A stretch of DNA of 39,372 nucleotides from Cyanothece sp. BG0011 (GTDB lineage Bacteria > Cyanobacteriota > Cyanobacteriia > Cyanobacteriales > Microcystaceae), in the NCBI RefSeq assembly GCF_003013815.1, contig NZ_PRLH01000191.1:1-39372 (forward strand), written 5' to 3'. The notes beneath the pieces were generated by a model. It ran no database searches, was not told the DNA's origin, and saw only the letters and a list, made by a program, of their open reading frames with translations. The position numbers and the translations under genes are program-made. Position 1 is the first letter of the stretch, and every line of letters starts with the position of its first letter. Positions 24,225-31,640 of the stretch are shown in pieces.

Positions 24225-26945
24225 ATGTCTAGATTAACTGATTTAATTGAACAATTAAAGCGTGAATATCCATCAGAATTAGACCTAAATGTTGAAGAAC
24301 TTTTAGACGCACTTTGGTTTACTATTGTTACATCACAATCAGAAGAAAAGCCAACAGTCAATCAATCACGTGATACACCTTCTTTATCCCAGTCAGAACC
24401 CTCATTAAACACTCCCTCTCAACCTCCCCCACCAATTAAAACAGAAGCAGAAAACTATCCCCCTGAGCGTAAATTTCCTAGTTATGCTAACACGGATAAA
24501 ATAGATTCAAAAAGTAAGTCAAAAGGGATTTTTTTTGATGTTCAAGATCCCCCTGCAATTCCTGACTTTTGGAAACAAGAAATTTGTCGTACTTTGCAAA
24601 CTTTACGGCGAAAAATACCGAGCAATAAAAGCCAAGAAATAGACGAAGAAGCCACCGTTCAATTTATCGGAGAAACAGAACTTTATGAACCTATTTTTAA
24701 GCCTAAATTTAAGCGATCGCTTTCTATTTCCCTTATTATTGAATTAGAAAAATCTGTTTTAATTTGGTACAAAGTTGTAAAAGAAATAGAAGCAATATTT
24801 AAAAAGATTGGAGTGTTTCATGAAATTAATATTTTCTGGATAAAAACTAATGATGAAAACCAAGTAATTTTACAATCATCTTATAAAGATAATTCAGTAA
24901 AATATAAGCCGGAACAAATTATTAATAATTCCCCTGCTGAACAATTAATCATAATTATTAGTGATTTTTCTTCAGTCCGTTGGTATCAAAATTATTATAC
25001 AAATATTCTAGATAAATGGAGTCAAAAAGCCCTTGTTACCCTCTTACAATTATTTCCTAAACGCCTTTGGAATAGAACAGCTTTAGATCGTAAAAACCCA
25101 GTTATTTTACAATCTCCTTCAATGGGAGAAACTAATTCACCCTACACACTCAATCAACAATTAACTATCAAAGATTCATTATTATCTCATCAACAAAACT
25201 ATTTAAAACTTCCTATTATTACTTTAGACCCTCAATCCCTACAAAAATGGGTTAATTTAGTTAGTGGACAAAAGCAAGTTAACTTACCAGGAATTTTAGT
25301 TAAGAAAACTAATTTATCTAATTTACATACCGAATCTAAACCTTCACAAATCATTCAATCTTTATCCTCTGAACAAATCTTAAACCGTTTTTATGAAAAT
25401 GCCTCAGAAAAAGCTCAAGAATTAGCCCATCGTCTCAGTGCTGTTCCTGTGACTTTCCCTATTATTCGTCTCATTATTCAAGCAGTTCCTTCTTTATCTT
25501 CTGAAAATTTCAAAACAAAAAAAGTAAAAAAGGCATCATTTTTAAATTCAATTGTTAACTTGAATCATGACTATGAACTTCCTGCCGTAATTATTGCCGA
25601 AGTTTTAATGGGGGGACTGTTTAACCCCTTATCAAGTCCGATTAACTCTCTAAGTTCTGACTCTTTTAATCTCATTGAATTAGAATTTAAACCAGAGATT
25701 CGAGAAGCTTTAGAACAAGAAGCCACAGAAGAAGAATTAGTAGATACTATCACCCTAATTTCTGATTATATTTCTCAATATTTAGGAGAGGATCAAGATA
25801 TTTTTGAAGCTCTTTTATTAGACTCTTCTTTAAAAGCTGAATTACCAGAGTCAGTTCGTCATTTTGCCGAAATATCTGCTTCAACTTTACAGAATTTAGG
25901 GGGTGTTTATAGTGAATTTGTGAAGCAATACACCACAGCAGAATCGTCTGTTTCTCAACCTTCTGAAATTCCCCTATTAGAAACATTAGAAACATTTGAA
26001 TTTGAAGCAGAAGTCGCCATCATTGTCTTTGAAGAAGAACCTTTACAACAATGGACTTTTGAAACCCCCACAGTAAACCGTCGTGGCGAAATCATCAAAA
26101 CCACTACCCATACCGCCTCCTACTTCAACGAACCTTTGACGGATAACGTTATACTCACAATGGTAGCGATCCCTGGTGGCACTTTTACAATGGGTTCTTC
26201 CGAAAATGAAGGTTATAGTAATGAACAGCCTCAACATAATGTTACTCTTTCTGCTTTTTTCATGGGTAAATATCCCATTACTCAAGCTCAATGGAAAGCG
26301 ATCGCTTCTCAAACTAATCTAAAAGTTAACATCGACTTAGACGAAGATCCCTCAAACTTTAAAGGGGATAACCGACCTGTTGAACGAGTTAATTGGTACG
26401 AAGCGGTAGAATTCTGTCAACGCCTCTCTAAGCTTACAGGAAGGCACTATCAGCTACCCTCAGAAGCCCAATGGGAATACGCTTGTCGTGCTGTCTCAGA
26501 ACCTCTAGACCTCGAAAAAGGTGAATCCTACCCACCCTTCTACTTTGGAGATACCATCACAGGAGAACTAGCTAATTATGATGCTTCTAACACTTATGCT
26601 GATGAACCATCAGGAGAAGAAAGCCAAGAAACAACCTCGGTCGGTCAATTCCCCCCTAATGTCTTTGGATTGTACGATATGCACGGGAACGTCTGGGAAT
26701 GGTGTGCTGACGACTGGCATGATAATTATGAAGACGCACCTAATGATGGTAGTGCTTGGATGGAATTTGAAGCCTCATATTTAGCCAAAAATAAGCAAAA
26801 TTATTCAAAATCAGTATTTCGGGGCGGTTCTTGGGGCAACAATCCTTATTACTGCCGTTCCGCTTATCGCCTCAACTACGATTCGCGCGACTACCACCTC
26901 GGCAATATCGGTTTTCGGGTAGTATGTGTGTTCGGGAGTGAATGA
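24225..26945 (+). CDS. SAV_2336-type degenerate vWA protein fused to an FGE-sulfatase domain
   Basis: 906 residues. Residues 105-290 match the SAV_2336-related N-terminal module: LRRKIPSNKSQEIDEEATVQ, then SISLIIELEKSV, IIIISDFSSVRWY, and LLQLFPKRLWNRTAL. This module is a vWA-like fold, but the expected DxSxS MIDAS reads ELEKS, so metal binding is probably lost. A helical linker (290-640) follows. Residues 646-906 are a formylglycine-generating-enzyme/C-type-lectin domain (VAIPGGTFTMGS, YPITQAQWKA, LPSEAQWEYACRA, MHGNVWEWCADDW, GFRVVC). The catalytic cysteine pair of true FGE is absent, suggesting ligand binding. The end of the gene (26835-26909) is a candidate DGR variable region. Confidence 0.85.
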   Translation: MSRLTDLIEQLKREYPSELDLNVEELLDALWFTIVTSQSEEKPTVNQSRDTPSLSQSEPSLNTPSQPPPPIKTEAENYPPERKFPSYANTDKIDSKSKSKGIFFDVQDPPAIPDFWKQEICRTLQTLRRKIPSNKSQEIDEEATVQFIGETELYEPIFKPKFKRSLSISLIIELEKSVLIWYKVVKEIEAIFKKIGVFHEINIFWIKTNDENQVILQSSYKDNSVKYKPEQIINNSPAEQLIIIISDFSSVRWYQNYYTNILDKWSQKALVTLLQLFPKRLWNRTALDRKNPVILQSPSMGETNSPYTLNQQLTIKDSLLSHQQNYLKLPIITLDPQSLQKWVNLVSGQKQVNLPGILVKKTNLSNLHTESKPSQIIQSLSSEQILNRFYENASEKAQELAHRLSAVPVTFPIIRLIIQAVPSLSSENFKTKKVKKASFLNSIVNLNHDYELPAVIIAEVLMGGLFNPLSSPINSLSSDSFNLIELEFKPEIREALEQEATEEELVDTITLISDYISQYLGEDQDIFEALLLDSSLKAELPESVRHFAEISASTLQNLGGVYSEFVKQYTTAESSVSQPSEIPLLETLETFEFEAEVAIIVFEEEPLQQWTFETPTVNRRGEIIKTTTHTASYFNEPLTDNVILTMVAIPGGTFTMGSSENEGYSNEQPQHNVTLSAFFMGKYPITQAQWKAIASQTNLKVNIDLDEDPSNFKGDNRPVERVNWYEAVEFCQRLSKLTGRHYQLPSEAQWEYACRAVSEPLDLEKGESYPPFYFGDTITGELANYDASNTYADEPSGEESQETTSVGQFPPNVFGLYDMHGNVWEWCADDWHDNYEDAPNDGSAWMEFEASYLAKNKQNYSKSVFRGGSWGNNPYYCRSAYRLNYDSRDYHLGNIGFRVVCVFGSE
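26835..26909 (+). other. Candidate DGR variable region 1 (25 codons)
   Basis: Aligns without gaps to 28531-28605 at an offset of 1696 bp. There are 27 mismatches in 75 bp, 14 at codon position 1, 10 at position 2 and only 3 at position 3. The flanking 14 bp 5' (GGGGCGGTTCTTGG) and 31 bp 3' are identical in both copies. Variable codons keep a fixed C or T third base, as expected if template AAC/AAT codons were randomised at adenines. Confidence 0.8.
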
Positions 26946-26978
26946 AGTCAGAAGTCAGAAGTTTGAAGTCAGAAGTGT
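26944..26978 (+). repeat. Heptamer array (GAAGTCA type) after variable region 1
   Basis: Five tandem heptamers (GAAGTCA, GAAGTCA, GAAGTTT, GAAGTCA, GAAGTGT) start at the stop codon. Near-identical to 28640-28674 and an exact 20-bp inverted match to 27733-27752. Confidence 0.9.
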
Positions 26979-27031
26979 TTTTAAACAGTCTTAAAGTGAA
27001 ATAAAATTAAATTAGTATATTATCCAATAAG

Positions 27032-27388
27032 ATGATAAATAAACCGAAGGTTTCGATTCAGGAAAAAACTAAAAAGTTTGCTGTTAGAATAATAAAAGCT
27101 TGTGTTTGGTTAGAAAAACAATCAAACGTTAGTCGAACTTTAGCTAATCAATTATTAAGGTCTGGAACTTCTATTGGAGCAAATTGTAGTGAAGCCAAAT
27201 CTGCACAATCAACAAGAGATTTTATCAGTAAATATGAAATTGCTCTCAAAGAAGCAAGAGAAACATTATACTGGTTAGAAATTCTTATAGAAGCCGAATT
27301 AGTACCATTAGAAAAGTTTAAAGGACTCATGCAGGAAACAGAAGAGATCATCAAAATATTAGTTTCCAGTCTAAAAAAACTAAAATAA
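27032..27388 (+). CDS. Four-helix-bundle protein (23S IVP / Avd-like)
   Basis: 118 residues, mostly charged helices. The motif SRTLANQLLRSGTSIGANCSE, with AKSAQSTRDFISKYEIALKE and ARETLYWLEILIEAEL, defines the TIGR02436 four-helix-bundle family. That family contains the 23S rRNA intervening-sequence proteins and is structurally related to Avd, the accessory subunit of DGR reverse transcriptases. It is basic and may bind RNA. It lies between two genes with candidate DGR variable regions, which makes an Avd role attractive. However, most family members are not linked to DGRs and no reverse transcriptase is in the window. It is bracketed by inverted heptamer repeats. Confidence 0.85.
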   Translation: MINKPKVSIQEKTKKFAVRIIKACVWLEKQSNVSRTLANQLLRSGTSIGANCSEAKSAQSTRDFISKYEIALKEARETLYWLEILIEAELVPLEKFKGLMQETEEIIKILVSSLKKLK

Positions 27389-27428
27389 TAAGCTTCTGAC
27401 TTCATTAAAGACTATATCTTAAAATCTC

Positions 27429-27656
27429 ATGAAAACAATTCAATTAAGTAAACTAAAACAAGAAGATTTATTAACTCAAAAAGAAACAATTTCCATAGCC
27501 TATAATAATGAAATTATAGGCTATTACAATCCTGTTATTGATTACTATGAAGCCAAAAAAGCAAAAGAAGAACTTGATATAGTTATGGAAAAAGTATTAA
27601 AAGAAACAGGTTTAACAGAAGAAGAATATGTGTCAATGTTTATGAATAAAGTTTAA
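27429..27656 (+). CDS. 75-aa antitoxin-like small protein
   Basis: MKTIQLSKLKQEDLLTQKET leads into ISIAYNNEIIGYYNPVIDYY, reminiscent of the Phd/YefM beta-hairpin (xISxxxNxxxVGxxxP) that binds operator DNA. The C-terminal helix KKAKEELDIVMEKVLKETGL could be the toxin-binding part. No toxin gene follows. The next frame (27657) is only a remnant of a four-helix-bundle gene, overlapping as TAAATG. Probably an orphan antitoxin-type regulator; assignment is tentative. Confidence 0.5.
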   Translation: MKTIQLSKLKQEDLLTQKETISIAYNNEIIGYYNPVIDYYEAKKAKEELDIVMEKVLKETGLTEEEYVSMFMNKV

Positions 27657-27734
27657 ATGACTCATGAAAGAAAAGAAAAAATTATCAAAATTTTAGTATC
27701 AATCCTAAAAAAGCTCAAAAAACAAAACTTCTAA
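27657..27734 (+). pseudogene. 3' remnant of a second four-helix-bundle gene
   Basis: A 25-codon frame encodes EKIIKILVSILKKLKKQNF, matching the tail of the intact protein (EEIIKILVSSLKKLK). The nucleotide sequences also align (CTCATG...ATCAAAAT.TTAGT...CTAAAAAA). The rest of that gene is missing, replaced upstream by the antitoxin-like gene. It indicates that a four-helix-bundle plus FGE unit was duplicated and then partly lost. Confidence 0.7.
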
Positions 27735-27752
27735 CTTCTGACTTCTGACTTC
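27733..27752 (-). repeat. Inverted copy of the heptamer array
   Basis: The exact reverse complement of 26944-26963 (20 of 20). It closes an ~810-bp segment that holds the four-helix-bundle gene, the antitoxin-like gene and the remnant. Confidence 0.9.
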
Positions 27753-27762
27753 AAAAACGGCC

Positions 27763-28641
27763 ATGGCTGAAAAAATGATAATCAAACGTCCAAAACAAAA
27801 GTTTAGAGGGTATAGAGATTATATCGATGATGTTCCTTTAGAACTGGCTTTAATCCCCCATGGTACCTTCACGATGGGCGCACCAGAAGATGAAGAAGGC
27901 ACTCGTGACAACGAAAGACCCCAACATGACGTAACCATCTCCTCCTTTCTCATGGGACGTTACCCTGTCACCCAAGCTCAATGGAAAGCGATCGCTCTTC
28001 ATACAGACTTAAAGGTAAACATAGACTTAGAAGAAGATCCCTCTCATTTTAAAAAACCGTATGAAGGCATAGATCGATGGCTTAGACCCGTTGAACAAGT
28101 TAACTGGTATGAAGCCGTAGAGTTCTGTCAACGCCTCTCACAACTAACAGGAAGGGACTATCAACTCCCCAGTGAAGCGCAATGGGAATATGCTTGTCGG
28201 GCTGGAACCACCACCCCCTTTCATTTTGGAGACACCATCACCACCGACTTAGCTAACTATAATGGTGCAAGTGAAAATTATGGATCTTATGGTAAAGGTC
28301 CCAAAGGAGAGTTTCGAGAACAAACCACCCCAGTCGGGTGTTTTGATGTGGCCAATGCTTTCGGCCTAAGTGATATGCACGGGAACGTCTGGGAATGGTG
28401 TCTTGATGACTGGCATAATAATTATGAAAATGCGCCTAATGATGGTAGTGCTTGGATGGAATTTGAACCCTCATATTTAGCCAAAAATAAGCAAAATAAC
28501 TCAAATTGCGTGATGCGGGGCGGTTCTTGGCTCGACCTTCCTAATTACTGCCGTTCAGCGATCCGCTACGACGGCGATGGGCGCGTCGTCCTCAGCAGCG
28601 ATCTCGGTTTTCGGGTAGTATGTGTGTTCGGGAGTGGATGA
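27763..28641 (+). CDS. Stand-alone FGE-sulfatase / C-type-lectin-fold protein
   Basis: 292 residues, essentially the FGE domain alone: LALIPHGTFTMGAPEDEEGT, GRYPVTQAQWKAIA, LPSEAQWEYACRAGTT, MHGNVWEWCLDDW, VMRGGSW and GFRVVCVFGS. It is a close paralogue of the domain at the end of the 906-residue vWA protein, including long identical nucleotide stretches. The paired catalytic cysteines of true formylglycine-generating enzymes are missing, so a binding role is more likely than sulfatase activation. No clear ribosome binding site precedes the ATG, since a heptamer repeat occupies that space. Codons at 28531-28605 form candidate variable region 2. Confidence 0.88.
   Translation: MAEKMIIKRPKQKFRGYRDYIDDVPLELALIPHGTFTMGAPEDEEGTRDNERPQHDVTISSFLMGRYPVTQAQWKAIALHTDLKVNIDLEEDPSHFKKPYEGIDRWLRPVEQVNWYEAVEFCQRLSQLTGRDYQLPSEAQWEYACRAGTTTPFHFGDTITTDLANYNGASENYGSYGKGPKGEFREQTTPVGCFDVANAFGLSDMHGNVWEWCLDDWHNNYENAPNDGSAWMEFEPSYLAKNKQNNSNCVMRGGSWLDLPNYCRSAIRYDGDGRVVLSSDLGFRVVCVFGSG
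28531..28605 (+). other. Candidate DGR variable region 2 (25 codons)
   Basis: Partner of 26835-26909. Diverged codons alternate with invariant ones: the CCT, TAC-TGC-CGT, CGC, GAT and CGC codons are unchanged. The pattern is that of NNC/NNT randomisation in a C-type-lectin ligand loop. Confidence 0.8.
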
Positions 28642-28674
28642 AGTCAGAAGTCAGAAGTTTGAAGTTTGAAGTGT
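28640..28674 (+). repeat. Heptamer array after variable region 2
   Basis: GAAGTCA, GAAGTCA, GAAGTTT, GAAGTTT, GAAGTGT, a near-copy of 26944-26978. The rest of the gap to 28869 holds another CAGAAGTCAGAAG fragment and AT-rich sequence, with no gene. Confidence 0.9.
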
Positions 28675-28869
28675 TTCATTCGTTGCGGCTCTAGCGAACA
28701 GAAGTCAGAAGTATAATTCACTATTCACCGTTCCTTGTTCCCTATAAAAAAATATAGACTCAATGAACTAAATAGATTATCCGACCTTGATAAAATCAGA
28801 ACGATGAATTAACACAGAGATAACCTCAATTATTTTTGTGATTAATCCTTACTGTTAGGAGATAATTCT

Positions 28870-29286
28870 GTGAAACTAAATCCTACTCTTATTTTGCTAT
28901 CCTTAGCAACCACAGGACTGAGTTTATTAGTCCCAGTGAAAGCTAACGCGCAACTGCGTAATATTGGGCCGAATATTTCTGTTCCCCCCAGACAATGTAT
29001 TGCTGGAGCCGTAGACTGTGACGCTGAAATTCACCGCGAAAATATGCGTCATAACCGTCAATTGTATTTTCAGACCCCGGAAAAGATTTTGCAACATTTC
29101 CACCGAGAACGCACGGAAAGAGCCTGTTTAGAGCGTACCATTACCACTCCTCCCCCCGCCATTGATCGCAACTGTGGTCAGTATCTTCAACAAATTGAAA
29201 CCCTAAACCAACAAGATGCACTCATCGATCAACGGATACTGCAACAGCAAGAAATTGATCGGTTATACCCTAACGTCCCTAGATAA
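28870..29286 (+). CDS. 138-aa secreted hypothetical protein
   Basis: GTG start at 28870 with TAGGAGA upstream. The signal peptide MKLNPTLILLSLATTGLSLL ends at VKANAQ, with a likely cut after ANA. The mature part has four cysteines (RQCIAGAVDCD, RACLERT and RNCGQYL), which may form disulfides in the periplasm. A Gln-rich helical end follows (LNQQDALIDQRILQQQEIDR). No family recognised. It lies 48 bp before the lytic transglycosylase gene on the same strand, so a cell-envelope role is plausible. Confidence 0.75.
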   Translation: MKLNPTLILLSLATTGLSLLVPVKANAQLRNIGPNISVPPRQCIAGAVDCDAEIHRENMRHNRQLYFQTPEKILQHFHRERTERACLERTITTPPPAIDRNCGQYLQQIETLNQQDALIDQRILQQQEIDRLYPNVPR

Positions 29287-29334
29287 CTTTTAGGCTTATA
29301 ATGTATCTTTAAAACTGTTGTGTGTGGGAATGGA

Positions 29335-31518
29335 ATGCTTAAGCCACTAAAACATAAACGTCCTCTGATCATTGCTTCTAGTATCCTGTTAGCCGGTGCC
29401 ATTAGCACTGTGGTTGTAACACCGAGAATAGTCGAATGGCTTGAACAAAGACAACAGGCTAAAATCGAAACTGCTCTACAAGAGGATATTAACAAACCTT
29501 CGGTGGTCTTCACCTTAGCAGAAATTCCTGCCCAACAACGCAGAGAACAACTACAAGCGATCGCCTCTGCTGAAACCCTCTCCCTCGAAAGAAGTCGGGC
29601 CCGTTATTTACTGGCTAACGATCTCCTGGCAGAATACGAAGGCGGCCCCGCCTTAAGACAACTCGAAGGGTTAGAAAACGAATATCCCACCTTAGTCCCC
29701 TATATTCTCCTCAAACGGGGTCGAGGCTACGAATTAACCAATGAGACGGCATTGGCCCAGGAAACCTGGCAAGAACTCATAGAAACCTATCCCGACTCTT
29801 TAGCCTCAGCAGAAGCCTTATATCAACTGGGAAAATATGACCCAAGTTACTGGGATCAAGGGATCGAAGCATTTCCCCAACATCCCAGTATTCAAAAAGT
29901 GATCCGGGAACGGTTAAAAGAAAACCCCAAACAACCCAAATTATTATTATTGTTAGCTCAATATGCAGCCAATGACCCCCAAACCAACCCCATCCGCGAT
30001 CGCCTCGTAGACGAATATGCAGGGGAACTCACCCCCGAAGACTGGCAAGCGATCGCCGACGGTTACTGGGACGTTAATGACTTCTATAAAGGGGCCATGG
30101 CTTACAAAAAAGCCCCCAAAACCCCCCAAAATTATTACCGCATCGCTAGGGGGCAACAAGTCCAACCCCAAGGCAATAATAAAGAAACCGTCATCGCTGC
30201 CTATCGTCAGTTAATGTTCGGTTTCCCTAAAGCCGAAGAAACAGCCCTCGGTTTAAAACGATTGGCTCAATTATCCCCACCACAGACCGCAATTACCTAT
30301 CTTGACGAAATTATCCAAAAATTCCCCGAACAGGCTCCAGAAGCTCTTCTAGATAAGGCTGAATTGCTCGATAAATTGAATAGGAGGGCAGAAGCGGCCC
30401 AAGTCCGTGAAACCCTGTTATCTAAATATCCCAACTCTGACGCAACGGCGGAATATCGTTGGCAAGTCGCCCAAGAAGCAGCCGAACAAGGGGACGCGCT
30501 GAAAGCTTGGACCTGGGCCCAACCCATCACTACCAATAATCATGACAGTTCCATCGCCCCGAAAGCAGCCTTTTGGGTCGGAAAATGGGCGCAACAGTTA
30601 GGCAGAATCGAAGATTCTCAAGCGGCTTTTGAACACGTAGTGGCCCGTCATCCTGAATCTTACTATGCTTGGCGATCGGCTGTACAGTTAGGCTGGAATG
30701 TAGGAAATTTTAACAATATTCGTCAAACCTTACCCCAAGTTAATAAATCTAACACCCGTCCCCTTCCCCCGGCGGGTTCAGAAATGTTTAAGGAGTTGTA
30801 TCGTTTAGGACAAGATGAGGATGCAATTACGTTATTTCAAGCAGAAATGGGCGATCGCGAAACCTTAACGGTTAATGAAGGATTTACCGATGCCCTATTA
30901 AAGTTAGTTCAAGGGAAAAATCTTCAAGGGATTAATCAGGTTTGGTATCTGCAAAATAAAGATGATCCTGAACAGGAAAAAGAATGGCAAGAACTCAGAG
31001 AAACGGAAAAATATTGGCACGCTTTATTCCCTTTTCCTTTCTACGATAACATCATTGAATGGTCGGGTCGTCGTCAATTAAATCCCCTATTAGTGACCTC
31101 TTTAATGCGCCAAGAATCCCGGTTTGAACCCGAAATTAAGTCACCGGTTGGGGCAACGGGTTTAATGCAGGTAATGCCAGCAACTGGGGAATGGGTGGCC
31201 AATAAAATTAATTTAACAGACTATTCTTTAACCGATCCTGATGATAGCATTAATTTAGGAACTTGGTACTTAAATTATACTCATTCTAAATATAGTAATA
31301 ACTCGTTATTAGCCATTGCTAGTTACAACGCAGGACCGGGCAATGTCTCAAAATGGGTTAAAAGATATCGAGTCAGTGATCCCGATGTCTTTGTAGAAAA
31401 AATACCCTTTGGAGAAACGAAAGGTTATGTAGAAGCGGTGTTTGGGAATTATTGGAATTATCTCAGGATTTATAACCCAGAAATCTCTGAATTATTGCAA
31501 AGATATGCCAATAAATAA
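29335..31518 (+). CDS. Slt-type soluble lytic murein transglycosylase
   Basis: 727 residues from the ATG at 29335; an upstream GTG would add five. A membrane anchor (about 10-29, LIIASSILLAGAIS) is followed by a long alpha-superhelical region of TPR-like units, such as SLASAEALYQLGKYDPSYW and ARHPESYYAWRSAVQLG, reminiscent of the Slt70 doughnut. The C-terminal SLT domain (about 570-715) has MRQESRFEPEIKSPVGATG with the catalytic Glu, then GLMQVMPATG, NLGTWYL and SYNAGPGNV. It cleaves the MurNAc-GlcNAc bond of peptidoglycan with formation of 1,6-anhydroMurNAc. Active-site motifs are intact. Confidence 0.93.
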   Translation: MLKPLKHKRPLIIASSILLAGAISTVVVTPRIVEWLEQRQQAKIETALQEDINKPSVVFTLAEIPAQQRREQLQAIASAETLSLERSRARYLLANDLLAEYEGGPALRQLEGLENEYPTLVPYILLKRGRGYELTNETALAQETWQELIETYPDSLASAEALYQLGKYDPSYWDQGIEAFPQHPSIQKVIRERLKENPKQPKLLLLLAQYAANDPQTNPIRDRLVDEYAGELTPEDWQAIADGYWDVNDFYKGAMAYKKAPKTPQNYYRIARGQQVQPQGNNKETVIAAYRQLMFGFPKAEETALGLKRLAQLSPPQTAITYLDEIIQKFPEQAPEALLDKAELLDKLNRRAEAAQVRETLLSKYPNSDATAEYRWQVAQEAAEQGDALKAWTWAQPITTNNHDSSIAPKAAFWVGKWAQQLGRIEDSQAAFEHVVARHPESYYAWRSAVQLGWNVGNFNNIRQTLPQVNKSNTRPLPPAGSEMFKELYRLGQDEDAITLFQAEMGDRETLTVNEGFTDALLKLVQGKNLQGINQVWYLQNKDDPEQEKEWQELRETEKYWHALFPFPFYDNIIEWSGRRQLNPLLVTSLMRQESRFEPEIKSPVGATGLMQVMPATGEWVANKINLTDYSLTDPDDSINLGTWYLNYTHSKYSNNSLLAIASYNAGPGNVSKWVKRYRVSDPDVFVEKIPFGETKGYVEAVFGNYWNYLRIYNPEISELLQRYANK

Positions 31519-31584
31519 AACTTAATCATTAAAATTTGGGGAAAATAAAAGGGTTAATGATCAATTACCCGTTAAAATCATAGG

Positions 31585-31640
31585 TCACTGATTACTGATC
31601 ACTGTTTACTGTTCACTGATCACTGATCACTGTTTACTCA
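31585..31640 (+). repeat. Heptamer array (TCACTGA type) abutting a start codon
   Basis: Eight tandem heptamers of TCACTGA/TTACTGT type; the last base of the eighth is the A of the kinase ATG. No Shine-Dalgarno sequence is present in the array. Confidence 0.9.

Noticed and set aside
27763-28641. Annotation as an active sulfatase-modifying enzyme
   Set aside because: The catalytic cysteine pair is missing and no sulfatase gene is nearby.
26821-28674. A complete DGR cassette in this window
   Set aside because: No reverse transcriptase with a YxDD-type motif and no adenine-rich third copy of the variable block could be found. Only the presumed targets and a possible accessory protein are present.
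29953-30536. Open frames overlapping the lytic transglycosylase gene on either strand
   Set aside because: Chance frames within a well-supported TPR/SLT coding region.
7893-31640. CRISPR-like arrays
   Set aside because: Repeats are 7 bp in direct tandem with no spacers, and no cas genes are present. They are cyanobacterial short tandem repeats.
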